From Cordilura impudica (Eukaryota; Arthropoda; Insecta; Diptera; Scathophagidae), in contig OY821519.1 in NCBI GenBank assembly GCA_963682025.1, positions 109,557,764-109,621,763 on the forward strand: a stretch of 64,000 bases of DNA, given 5' to 3'. The position numbers and the translations under genes were made by a program. Below the pieces are notes generated by a model. The model searched no databases. It was not told where the DNA came from and worked only from the letters and a program-made list of their open reading frames with translations. Positions 24,338 through 36,371 of the stretch are shown here, in pieces (the first letter of the stretch is position 1; the number at the start of each line of letters is the position of its first letter).

Positions 24338-24385
24338 ACTCCTGAAGATGTCAACAAGAAATTGACGAAACGTTGGGAGAAACAT
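24338..24385 (+). ncRNA. Hammerhead ribozyme-like core, Penelope type, probably degenerate
   Basis: CTGAAGA at 24342-24348 is followed by a GUCAA/UUGAC stem (24350-24354 with 24362-24366) and then GAAAC at 24367-24371. This is the CUGANGA-stem II-GAAA core. The downstream GTTGGGAG has GGA where the copy at 58826-58868 has the cleavable GUA, so self-cleavage is unlikely. Such motifs are known in Penelope-like retroelements. The shared trailer AATAAAAGGTTTTTTATTTA supports kinship with the Penelope-type fragment at 58780-60300. The duplicate lies at 31094-31141. Confidence 0.6.
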
Positions 24386-25324
24386 GTAATAAAAGGTTTT
24401 TTATTTACATTAATATAATAGCTTAACAAAAATCATATATAAAATTTTATCAATAAAAAAAAAAATAAAAACAAAAAATGCTAAATAACCAGAGAAGAAA
24501 ATTGCCAGTGGTAGAAGAAGTATTTAGTTAACTTTTTAATGAAAAATCGGGAATTCGAGGTATGTATTAACGTATGGTTATGTCAACGCATATGTATTCT
24601 AACATTACGTGTTATTTTAGGAACCAATAGCTCAAGTGTATTACAACTGCTTCTGTAGGATGTGTCGAGATTCTGCTGACGCAATCGCATATTTGTTGTC
24701 CACAACATTCTCCAATACTTTATTTTGCCATACGAATATTTTAGGCAATCATATATCTGAGATGAATAACACTGCCAACACGTTTGTTTTATACAAAATA
24801 TTTATTCAAATTTAAAAATTATTTGAAATTTTTTTTTCATTATAGATTTTTAAAGCAACTTCGAAAATATTAAAATAAAATAACACAGTAGAAAAAAATT
24901 AAAAAGTGAAACAAGAAAAAATTACTTAAGTATAATAATAAAGCACAATCTCACATACATGATTTTCTTTTAAGTTTTAAAATGAAAACAAAAAATTATG
25001 TCCCACTGCCTTGAATAAACCATTAACACATCGAAGTTCTGTTTTTCACATATAGCAAGAAATTGTTTGTCTTATTCACTTTTATTTCTCTCATCTTATT
25101 TATATTTTTTGTTCTTGTTTCTATAAATTTAATTCTTCTTTCTTACAATATGAAAACACAATGACTGTTTATTATGACATACAAAATACAATACAAATTG
25201 TGAATTGCCCAAAATTCTGCGTATACTCTTAAGAATTTGGAGATAAAAAACAGGCTTTCCGAAAAGTATAACGATTGTGGCGTAGTCGATATTTATTCAC
25301 TAAATGTGTAGTATTGAATGTTGT
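24386..25324. other. AT-rich gap, nothing recognised
   Basis: The left part is probably a Penelope-type 3' region. No coding sequence is supported. The duplicate lies at 31142-32080. Confidence 0.4.
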
Positions 25325-25497
25325 GTTGTCCAATTTAAGTCAATCTCATAGGTTCATTTGTATGGAGACTAGGTCTGAACATCCCTCGAGTTTCAATTCC
25401 GTTCGTGATGTGGCCGAAAAAAAGTTATGTGCTTAATATCATAAAAATATATTCATATTTGCGACCTGCAGTTCGATTACAAAGTTTATATGGACAC

Positions 25498-25531
<34 letters not shown>

Positions 25532-25580
25532 GAAAGGACGGACATTACTAACTCGACTCAGAAACATCAGCACAAGTTGA
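25325..25580 (+). mobile_element. HINE copy 7, degenerate 3' half
   Basis: Recognisable blocks are CATTTGTATGGAGACTAGGT, then ATATATTCATATTTGCGACC and an expanded CAGACAGACAGACAGACAGA run at about 25499-25529. It decays after GACTCAGAAACATCAGCAC. Both termini are missing. The duplicate is 32081-32336. Confidence 0.7.
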
Positions 25581-26274
25581 TATTAATTCAATACATTAAT
25601 GCTGCAGTTATGGTGCAGCAACCGGCAGAAGGTAATATCTGTGGTTTTCTAGAATAACCGCGTATGTCATAAAATCAAAATGTTCAGTGGAGCCAAAAAA
25701 ACGTTATATTTGAAATTATGGGCTCGATATAAAGTTTTAAGAACTTTTTACTTAACAGTCCTGTAGATACGGGCAATAAATACTTTATATAAAATTTTGA
25801 GTCAAAAATCTTCAGAGGAATAGATTGTAGAGAAGGACGAAAAAAAAACGATATGTAAATAACACTTAAAGTGTGTGCAGATAAAACAACTTATGTCGAC
25901 AAACGTCATTTTCTTTGAAAAAGAAAACTACCAATGCAACCACCCATGTAGACATAAATTGTAGTTGCTTGAAAAAATGATTTTTTTGTTCGTCAACAAA
26001 AAGTTTATGGGACTTATGATGAGAATATAACAACGTATCAAGAATAATAGTGACAAAAAATAACAAAAATAAACACAAAAGTTTTTATAAGTGGTTATAT
26101 ACTGAAAAATAATTCAAAATTATTTTGTATTTTTTTTATTAATAACAACGTATGTCGCTATGTGTCGTTTTCTGAGAAAATAATTTGTCAGCGATCAAAC
26201 GTAGGTTGACATACGTCGATAGTGCTGCAAATTAATTTAATAGTCATTTAAGTTACGTCTTTATTTAAAGAAAA

Positions 26275-27041
26275 AAGTAAGAAAATTATAGTCGGTCTAG
26301 ACCGACTATACGATACCCTATACCATGCGTTTAGAAACCCTATCTCTTAGGCCCAACTAATTGGACATTGAAAATAAGCAAAAACCAAATTTGAGTGGGA
26401 TTTTTATTAATTTTTTTGGCTGCAGATATGAAAAAGTTCATATCGGATGCTATATCTATAAAGGGACTAGGTCCAAAAATGGACCGATCCTGATCGTGTT
26501 TGGTAAAGTCTCTCGTATTTTGCAAAAATATGTACAAACAAAATTTGAAAAGAATCTGTGCAATATTTTTGATTTTTAATAGATTTAAGTGAAGATCGGG
26601 AAGCAGCTCTATATGGGGTCAAAGGGATCATTTTTGGACTACTCATTAGTGGATGTAATGAACGCATACAAACCCAATTTGAGTAAGATCTATATGACAA
26701 TTTGGATCTTATGGCAATTTATGTCGATTTCATATGGGTAATTTGTATGGGGCCTAGGTCTAAACATGGACCGATTCTCACCAATTTCAATAGCGTTCAT
26801 CCCATGGCCGCTAAAAGCTTATATACTAAATTTCATCAAAATATATTCATATTTGCGACCTGCAGTTTGATTACAAGCTTTACATGGACACACAGACGGA
26901 CGGACATTGTTAAATAAACTCAGAAAGTGATTCTGATTCGATCGGTATAATTAAAGATGGGTCTAGGTCAAATATTTTTGGTTGTTACAAACAGCAGCAC
27001 AAAGTCATTATACCCAAACCACATAGTGGTATAGGGTATAA
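26275..27041 (+). mobile_element. HINE copy 8, full length, left arm of an inverted pair
   Basis: Intact palindrome AGTCGGTCTAGACCGACT at 26292-26309, ATACCCTATACCATGCG after it, and the 3' hairpin plus ATAGGGTATAA at 27020-27041. It is separated from copy 9 by about 23 bp of family D sequence. The duplicate is 33031-33797. Confidence 0.85.
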
Positions 27042-27064
27042 AAACTCAGAAATGGTCAATATTT

Positions 27065-27845
27065 TTATACCCTATACCACTATGTGGTTTGGGTATAATG
27101 ACTTTGTGCTGCTGTTTGTAACAACCAAAAATATTTGACCTAGACCCATCTTTAATTATACCGATCGAATCAGAATCACTTTCTGAGTTGATTTAACAAT
27201 GTCCGTCCGTCCGTCCGTCCGTCTGTGTGTCCATGTAAAGCTTGTAATCAAACTGCAGGTCGCAAATATGAATATATTTTGATGAAACTTGGTACATAAG
27301 CTTCTATCGGCCATGGGATGAACGCTGTTGAAATTGGTGAGAATCGGTCCATGTTTAGACCTAGCCCCCATACAAATTACCCATATGAAATCGACATAAA
27401 TTGCCATAAGATCCAAATTGTCATATAGATCTTACTCAAATTGGGTTTGTATGCGTTCATTACATCCACTAATGAGTAGTCCAAAAATGATCCCTTTGAC
27501 CCCGTATAGAGCTGCTTCCCGATCTTCACTTAAATCTATTAAAAAACAAAAATATTGCACTGATTCTTCTCAAATTTTGTTTGTACATATTTTTGCAAAA
27601 TACAAGAGACTTTACCAAACATGATCAGGATCGGTCCATTTTTGGACCTAGTCCCTTTATAGATATGGCATCCGATATGAACTTTTTCATATCTGCGGCC
27701 AAAAAATTAATAAAAATCCCACCCAAATTTGGTTTTTGCTTATTTTCAATGTCCAGTTAGTTGGGCCTAAGAGATAGGGTTTCTAAACGCATGGTATAGG
27801 GTATCGTATAGTCGGTCTAGACCGACTATAATTTTCTTACTTGTT
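27065..27845 (-). mobile_element. HINE copy 9, full length, right arm of an inverted pair
   Basis: The 3' ends of copies 8 and 9 face each other, giving a ~1.57 kb inverted repeat. The palindrome lies near 27810-27830, and the 5' end TATAATTTTCTTACTTG at 27829-27845. The 68- to 86-codon frames here are translations of the repeat. The duplicate is 33821-34601. Confidence 0.85.
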
Positions 27846-27947
27846 TTAAATTAACACATGTTAAGAGCGTTAGAAATTAATATATTTGGCATCGTTAACT
27901 CAAAACTGACAAAAATGGACACACGCGATTATTCCAGAAAACCACAG

Positions 27948-28796
27948 ATATTTGATAACGTATGCTTATATTTTAATTAGCTACATGGAGCAATAGTAAA
28001 ATTTTTGTATTTTTATTAATTTTTTTTTTCATATGAGACATGTCATTTCAATAATAAATAGTACATAAATAGTATTAGGGAACTGAGGGCCATCAGCCTA
28101 AACTACTTTAAATCCGAGTCCTCATCTTTAACATTTAGCACAAGGTGAGACAATTTTAATAAACAGTAAAAATAATGCCTGCTGATTTTCTTTCTAAGGA
28201 GTCAGTTATTATTTTTTATAATGTACTGACATTCTGGATTTACACACCAAACTGATGTTCTGATATTTAATTTTTCAAGGAAGGTAAGCAATCTTATGTG
28301 TTATCTAAAATTTACTTATAGGATGTAGCAAAGCAATTTAAAAGTAATTTAAGAACTGTATTAAACCCAAACTTTATTGAATAATTCAATGAAAGTTTCT
28401 TATAATTTTAAATTTCTTAATTTATTTTTTAAATTCTTTTTATTTGACTTGCAAATAATTTGCTGTACAACAACTGATTTAGCTTAAAAATGTACAAATG
28501 TGAAGTAGACTATGAAAAGTAATCATCTTTGCTGTTGTTGTTCCACACTGCATAACTACAATATTTTAGTACAGGTACTCAAATGCAATGCCAAGACCTT
28601 TACTAAATTGAGAGAGCATAGAGTGGTTAGTTTTTTGTTCTTTATTTTCAATTCAGTATTTTATGTGATACAAATTTAAAAAATTAAATTAAAATATTAA
28701 ATATGCATATATATTTTAATAAATTTAAACAAATAAATGAACGAATAAATAAATGCAAGGACATACGACAATGACATTTCATCGTCAGTCGGTGTA
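27948..28796. other. AT-rich right flank of the duplicated unit
   Basis: No gene or repeat is recognised. It ends CATCGTCAGTCGGTGTA, where the second unit's Helitron 5' end abuts. A weak TGAC...GTCA stem lies about 10 nt before the junction. The duplicate lies at 34704-35552. Confidence 0.5.
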
Positions 28797-31700
28797 TCTA
28801 TACTAATATTATAAAGAGGTAATGTGTGTTTGTTTGTTTGTTTGTTTGTTTGTTTGTTTGTTTGTTTGTTTGTAGGAGGTAATCTCCGTAACTACTTATC
28901 TGATCTTCTTGAAATTTTCACAGAGTCTTGCTGCGGATATGGGAAGTGCTATAGGCTATAATTTTTTTAATATTTTTAGTGGGCGTGGCACCTCCTACAT
29001 AAAGTAAATTTTAAATATCATATACATATATTGAGTACTTTGATAGAGAGAGCTTTGCAAATTTGTGTGAGGTCACCTATTGTTAATATTAGTACCTACG
29101 CCGGAAATGGGCGCGATCGGATAAGTGGGCGTGGTGCCTCCCATACAAGTAATAGTTCAATATTGTGTATATCGAGTGCTGTGATAGATAGAGCTTTTCA
29201 AATTTTTCTGATGTCACCTATTATTAATGTCAGTAGTCGGATGCAAAATGGGCAGTATCGGACCAATAGGCGTGGCACCTGCCATACAAAGTAAATATAA
29301 AATGCCATATATCTGGAGTATTGTAATAGTGAGAGTCTTGGGAGTTTGTGTGTCCCCATAAGTTATTCAGTTGATTAGTTAGACAAAAAATGTGCGTGAT
29401 CGAAGCAGTGGGCGTGGCACCACCCACACAAAGTAAATATATGATATCATATAACTGGCGTGCTAAAAAAGGAAGCTTTGACACTTTGCACGAGCCTATC
29501 AGATCTTAGTATGAGTAGTCGAACAAAAAACTGGCGGGTTCACACCAATGTGCGTGGCACTCCCCATGCAAAGTAAAAATTTAATGTCATATTTCTGGAG
29601 TACTGTAAAAGAGAGATCTTTGTGGCTTTGCGTGAGCCCATAGGTTCTTTGTGTGATTATTCGAACAAAAAAATGGGCGTGATTGAAACAGTGGGCGTAG
29701 CACCGCCCATGTAAAGTAGATATCTAATATCATATAACTGGCGTACTATAAAAGGGAAAGACTCAACATTTTGCATGAGTCCATCAGATATTAATGTGAG
29801 TAGTCCAATAAAAATGGGCGAGATGGGATTAGTGGGCGTGGCACCTCCTATATAAAAAATATGAAGCACTATGAATGAGACAGTCTTTTGACAAGTTCAT
29901 TAGTTATCAATGTGATTTGTCGTGGAAAATATATCGCCAAAATCAAAAATCGCCAAACCCAAAATTCGCGAAAAATAAAAATCGCCCAAAAAACAAAAAT
30001 CTTCAAAATCAAAAATGGACAAAATCAAAAATAGCCAAAAAAAAAAATTGCCAAATGATATTCTAAGTTCAAGGCCAATAGTTAAGTATTGCCAGATCTA
30101 ATATGGATAATCCATATTCTTCTCATGGGCAGCTACATGTACCTTGCTCCAGGGTAGGAACGCCGAAAAATCTAATTGTTGTACCGAATGAAAAAACAAA
30201 AAACATTGTATATCAGCATCAGCAAGCATTTAAATAAAAAAATCTATACTAATATTCTATACTAACATAATAAAGAGGTAATATTTGTTTGTTTGTTTGT
30301 AGGGGATAATCTCCGTAACTACTCATTCCTGAAATTTTCACATAGTCTTACTGCGGATATGGGAGTGCTTTAATTTAATTTTTTTAAATATTTTTAGTGG
30401 TCGTGGCACCTCCCATACAAAGTAAATTTTTAATATCATATATACTAAGTACTAGGATAGAGAAAGCTTTGCAAATTTGTCTCAAGTAACTATTTTATTA
30501 TTAACGTGAGTAGTCAGACAAAAAATGCGCGTGGTACCCCCATACAAACTTATATTAAATGTGATATATCTGAATTACTGTATTAGTGAGTGCCTTTGGA
30601 CTTTGAGTGAGCCGTTTCATAATGATTCGGAGGGGGGGGGGGGTAGGGGGAGGGTGTAGCGAAGCACACCGGGTTACATCTAGTGTTTAATAAATGTTGT
30701 ATGTTATATTATAACATATCACTCTCAAGTGAATCCAGTTTTATAGAAAAAGAAAAAAGAAATAAAATTTTACACTAGTTACAGAGTTGCAACATAATAG
30801 AAGAAAAACTGTGATATTATTTTAAGTTGTGTGTTTAATTTAATTTTATTATATGTGACATTCTCCGAGAAAAGGGACCTAGTGTGTGAAAACTAAGTTT
30901 TGAGAAAAAAACGCATTTAAAGTTTCTACACCCTTTTGGGTACCAGAATCCACCGTTTTTGATACAACCGGTTTTTTGACACACTAGGTCCCTTTTCTCG
31001 GAGAAGGTCACATATGTTAAATGTTTTATGTTTTTTTTATGTAATCTGCAGTCAATATATAATTTAATGTAAAAAATTAATTGAAAATTACAAACTCCTG
31101 AAGATGTCAACAAGAAATTGACGAAACGTTGGGAGAAACATGTAATAAAAGGTTTTTTATTTACATTAATATAATAGCTTAACAAAAATCATATATAAAA
31201 TTTTATCAATAAAAAAAAAAATAAAAACAAAAAATGCTAAATAACCAGAGAAGAAAATTGCCAGTGGTAGAAGAAGTATTTAGTTAACTTTTTAATGAAA
31301 AATCGGGAATTCGAGGTATGTATTAACGTATGGTTATGTCAACGCATATGTATTCTAACATTACGTGTTATTTTAGGAACCAATAGCTCAAGTGTATTAC
31401 AACTGCTTCTGTAGGATGTGTCGAGATTCTGCTGACGCAATCGCATATTTGTTGTCCACAACATTCTCCAATACTTTATTTTGCCATACGAATATTTTAG
31501 GCAATCATATATCTGAGATGAATAACACTGCCAACACGTTTGTTTTATACAAAATATTTATTCAAATTTAAAAATTATTTGAAATTTTTTTTTCATTATA
31601 GATTTTTAAAGCAACTTCGAAAATATTAAAATAAAATAACACAGTAGAAAAAAATTAAAAAGTGAAACAAGAAAAAATTACTTAAGTATAATAATAAAGC

Positions 31701-32253
31701 ACAATCTCACATACATGATTTTCTTTTAAGTTTTAAAATGAAAACAAAAAATTATGTCCCACTGCCTTGAATAAACCATTAACACATCGAAGTTCTGTTT
31801 TTCACATATAGCAAGAAATTGTTTGTCTTATTCACTTTTATTTCTCTCATCTTATTTATATTTTTTGTTCTTGTTTCTATAAATTTAATTCTTCTTTCTT
31901 ACAATATGAAAACACAATGACTGTTTATTATGACATACAAAATACAATACAAATTGTGAATTGCCCAAAATTCTGCGTATACTCTTAAGAATTTGGAGAT
32001 AAAAAACAGGCTTTCCGAAAAGTATAACGATTGTGGCGTAGTCGATATTTATTCACTAAATGTGTAGTATTGAATGTTGTGTTGTCCAATTTAAGTCAAT
32101 CTCATAGGTTCATTTGTATGGAGACTAGGTCTGAACATCCCTCGAGTTTCAATTCCGTTCGTGATGTGGCCGAAAAAAAGTTATGTGCTTAATATCATAA
32201 AAATATATTCATATTTGCGACCTGCAGTTCGATTACAAAGTTTATATGGACAC

Positions 32254-32287
<34 letters not shown>

Positions 32288-35200
32288 GAAAGGACGGACA
32301 TTACTAACTCGACTCAGAAACATCAGCACAAGTTGATATTAATTCAATACATTAATGCTGCAGTTATGGTGCAGCAACCGGCAGAAGGTAATATCTGTGG
32401 TTTTCTAGAATAACCGCGTATGTCATAAAATCAAAATGTTCAGTGGAGCCAAAAAAACGTTATATTTGAAATTATGGGCTCGATATAAAGTTTTAAGAAC
32501 TTTTTACTTAACAGTCCTGTAGATACGGGCAATAAATACTTTATATAAAATTTTGAGTCAAAAATCTTCAGAGGAATAGATTGTAGAGAAGGACGAAAAA
32601 AAAACGATATGTAAATAACACTTAAAGTGTGTGCAGATAAAACAACTTATGTCGACAAACGTCATTTTCTTTGAAAAAGAAAACTACCAATGCAACCACC
32701 CATGTAGACATAAATTGTAGTTGCTTGAAAAAATGATTTTTTTGTTCGTCAACAAAAAGTTTATGGGACTTATGATGAGAATATAACAACGTATCAAGAA
32801 TAATAGTGACAAAAAATAACAAAAATAAACACAAAAGTTTTTATAAGTGGTTATATACTGAAAAATAATTCAAAATTATTTTGTATTTTTTTTATTAATA
32901 ACAACGTATGTCGCTATGTGTCGTTTTCTGAGAAAATAATTTGTCAGCGATCAAACGTAGGTTGACATACGTCGATAGTGCTGCAAATTAATTTAATAGT
33001 CATTTAAGTTACGTCTTTATTTAAAGAAAAAAGTAAGAAAATTATAGTCGGTCTAGACCGACTATACGATACCCTATACCATGCGTTTAGAAACCCTATC
33101 TCTTAGGCCCAACTAATTGGACATTGAAAATAAGCAAAAACCAAATTTGAGTGGGATTTTTATTAATTTTTTTGGCTGCAGATATGAAAAAGTTCATATC
33201 GGATGCTATATCTATAAAGGGACTAGGTCCAAAAATGGACCGATCCTGATCGTGTTTGGTAAAGTCTCTCGTATTTTGCAAAAATATGTACAAACAAAAT
33301 TTGAAAAGAATCTGTGCAATATTTTTGATTTTTAATAGATTTAAGTGAAGATCGGGAAGCAGCTCTATATGGGGTCAAAGGGATCATTTTTGGACTACTC
33401 ATTAGTGGATGTAATGAACGCATACAAACCCAATTTGAGTAAGATCTATATGACAATTTGGATCTTATGGCAATTTATGTCGATTTCATATGGGTAATTT
33501 GTATGGGGCCTAGGTCTAAACATGGACCGATTCTCACCAATTTCAATAGCGTTCATCCCATGGCCGCTAAAAGCTTATATACTAAATTTCATCAAAATAT
33601 ATTCATATTTGCGACCTGCAGTTTGATTACAAGCTTTACATGGACACACAGACGGACGGACATTGTTAAATAAACTCAGAAAGTGATTCTGATTCGATCG
33701 GTATAATTAAAGATGGGTCTAGGTCAAATATTTTTGGTTGTTACAAACAGCAGCACAAAGTCATTATACCCAAACCACATAGTGGTATAGGGTATAAAAA
33801 CTCAGAAATGGTCAATATTTTTATACCCTATACCACTATGTGGTTTGGGTATAATGACTTTGTGCTGCTGTTTGTAACAACCAAAAATATTTGACCTAGA
33901 CCCATCTTTAATTATACCGATCGAATCAGAATCACTTTCTGAGTTGATTTAACAATGTCCGTCCGTCCGTCCGTCCGTCTGTGTGTCCATGTAAAGCTTG
34001 TAATCAAACTGCAGGTCGCAAATATGAATATATTTTGATGAAACTTGGTACATAAGCTTCTATCGGCCATGGGATGAACGCTGTTGAAATTGGTGAGAAT
34101 CGGTCCATGTTTAGACCTAGCCCCCATACAAATTACCCATATGAAATCGACATAAATTGCCATAAGATCCAAATTGTCATATAGATCTTACTCAAATTGG
34201 GTTTGTATGCGTTCATTACATCCACTAATGAGTAGTCCAAAAATGATCCCTTTGACCCCGTATAGAGCTGCTTCCCGATCTTCACTTAAATCTATTAAAA
34301 AACAAAAATATTGCACTGATTCTTCTCAAATTTTGTTTGTACATATTTTTGCAAAATACAAGAGACTTTACCAAACATGATCAGGATCGGTCCATTTTTG
34401 GACCTAGTCCCTTTATAGATATGGCATCCGATATGAACTTTTTCATATCTGCGGCCAAAAAATTAATAAAAATCCCACTCAAATTTGGTTTTTGCTTATT
34501 TTCAATGTCCAGTTAGTTGGGCCTAAGAGATAGGGTTTCTAAACGCATGGTATAGGGTATCGTATAGTCGGTCTAGACCGACTATAATTTTCTTACTTGT
34601 TTTAAATTAACACATGTTAAGAGCGTTAGAAATTAATATATTTGGCATCGTTAACTCAAAACTGACAAAAATGGACACACGCGATTATTCCAGAAAACCA
34701 CAGATATTTGATAACGTATGCTTATATTTTAATTAGCTACATGGAGCAATAGTAAAATTTTTGTATTTTTATTAATTTTTTTTTTCATATGAGACATGTC
34801 ATTTCAATAATAAATAGTACATAAATAGTATTAGGGAACTGAGGGCCATCAGCCTAAACTACTTTAAATCCGAGTCCTCATCTTTAACATTTAGCACAAG
34901 GTGAGACAATTTTAATAAACAGTAAAAATAATGCCTGCTGATTTTCTTTCTAAGGAGTCAGTTATTATTTTTTATAATGTACTGACATTCTGGATTTACA
35001 CACCAAACTGATGTTCTGATATTTAATTTTTCAAGGAAGGTAAGCAATCTTATGTGTTATCTAAAATTTACTTATAGGATGTAGCAAAGCAATTTAAAAG
35101 TAATTTAAGAACTGTATTAAACCCAAACTTTATTGAATAATTCAATGAAAGTTTCTTATAATTTTAAATTTCTTAATTTATTTTTTAAATTCTTTTTATT

Positions 35201-35552
35201 TGACTTGCAAATAATTTGCTGTACAACAACTGATTTAGCTTAAAAATGTACAAATGTGAAGTAGACTATGAAAAGTAATCATCTTTGCTGTTGTTGTTCC
35301 ACACTGCATAACTACAATATTTTAGTACAGGTACTCAAATGCAATGCCAAGACCTTTACTAAATTGAGAGAGCATAGAGTGGTTAGTTTTTTGTTCTTTA
35401 TTTTCAATTCAGTATTTTATGTGATACAAATTTAAAAAATTAAATTAAAATATTAAATATGCATATATATTTTAATAAATTTAAACAAATAAATGAACGA
35501 ATAAATAAATGCAAGGACATACGACAATGACATTTCATCGTCAGTCGGTGTA
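28797..35552 (+). repeat. Tandem duplication, unit 2 (6,756 bp)
   Basis: A head-to-tail copy of 22041-28796, directly abutting it with no spacer. It contains the same elements at +6,756: Hel-C 28797-30683, MITE 30854-31012, ribozyme-like motif 31094-31141, HINE fragment 32081-32336, TIR element 32395-34703 with HINEs 33031-33797 and 33821-34601. It is followed by T at 35553 and unrelated sequence. Confidence 0.95.
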
Positions 35553-36371
35553 TTATAAATAAAGCTTTACTAATACTAAAAGCATTAAGATCTACTTCAT
35601 AGCTAATACTCTACAAAAACTAAATACAATTGCGTAACTTCCTGAATAGGAAATTTCATTGCAAAGTACAGGACATCGGCTTACAAATACACATATGAAG
35701 ATGGGACTTATTTTAAGGTCACTCAATGTTGAAAAACTGTAGTGTAGGACATGTATCCTATAAGAAACAATTTGTTCGGCAGTTTAAACATATCTTGGTC
35801 CTTAATTTAATTTGCGCTAATTAGATGTGAATAGGCTTTAAGCGAATTTAAGTCATAAACATTCATTGCATCATACTTTAAAAAGTCTTTCATTAAAATT
35901 TACATCCAGACAACAGGATGTTTACTCTAATACATGGCCAAAAAAAAAAAATATGATTAGATTTGTGGTCTTAAGTCTGACAACATTTGAATTTTAGTGT
36001 CCAAACATTAAAATATCGTTATACTGCATTTTGACATTTAAGTGCGTTTTAAACACGCATATTTTTATTTTTCTGTTAATTTTCCTTTTCAAGCTTGATA
36101 ATAATTCATTAATCTTAATAACGGTCACATCATTGAAAATATTAATAAACGACATGCAAAGTAAAGATTTAAAATGTTAGACATTCTCACGCTATATGTT
36201 AATTGCGTGGCGTTATGTTTTTTTTTTTTGAAATACTTCTACGTTTGTATGTGAATGCATTTACTTATGTAAATGCATTTAAAAAAAGAAACAAAACAAC
36301 AATCTATTTTCATATAATCAAAAATCATTTATTTAATATAAATTACATTAAAAGTAAGTACATAAATAAAC
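35553..36371. other. AT-rich gap, nothing recognised
   Basis: Unique-looking sequence after the duplication. No coding or RNA feature could be supported. Confidence 0.4.

Larger units (their letters stand above)
25639..27947 (+). mobile_element. TIR DNA transposon (family D), non-autonomous, holding two HINEs
   Basis: The ends are inverted: left CTGTGGTTTTCTAGAATAAC, right (read inward) CTGTGGTTTTCTGGAATAAT, with similarity over about 30 bp. Direct ATAT flanks both (25635-25638 and 27948-27951). Removing the HINEs at 26275-27041 and 27065-27845 leaves about 760 bp. An inverted relative at 38385-39014 lacks both HINEs and keeps the sequence between them. No transposase is encoded and the superfamily is not identified. 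The duplicate lies at 32395-34703. Confidence 0.75.
22041..28796 (+). repeat. Tandem duplication, unit 1 (6,756 bp)
   Basis: Every landmark from TCTATACTAA at 22041 to GTCGGTGTA ending at 28796 recurs exactly 6,756 bp to the right. The left boundary coincides with the 5' TC of the Hel-C Helitron. The bases TAT are shared at the junctions, so the edge is ambiguous by 2-3 bp. One base difference was noticed by eye: C at 27723 against T at 34479. Confidence 0.95.

Noticed and set aside
24079..24429. 116-codon minus-strand frame
   Set aside because: It runs across both arms of the foldback MITE and the ribozyme-like motif, so it is a by-product of other features.
25499..25545. CAGACAGACAGA run considered as a CRISPR-like or regulatory array
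   Set aside because: It has a simple 4 bp period with no spacers, and is explained by the HINE proto-microsatellite.
27156..27416. Recurring 60-86 codon frames beginning MDLMAIYVDFIG in many places (for example here, 33912-34172, 40634-40873, 45799-46059)
   Set aside because: They follow the HINE nucleotide sequence, differ in length and ending between copies, overlap other frames on both strands and end in translated GTCY repeats (THRRTDGRTDGR). There is no sign of protein-level conservation.
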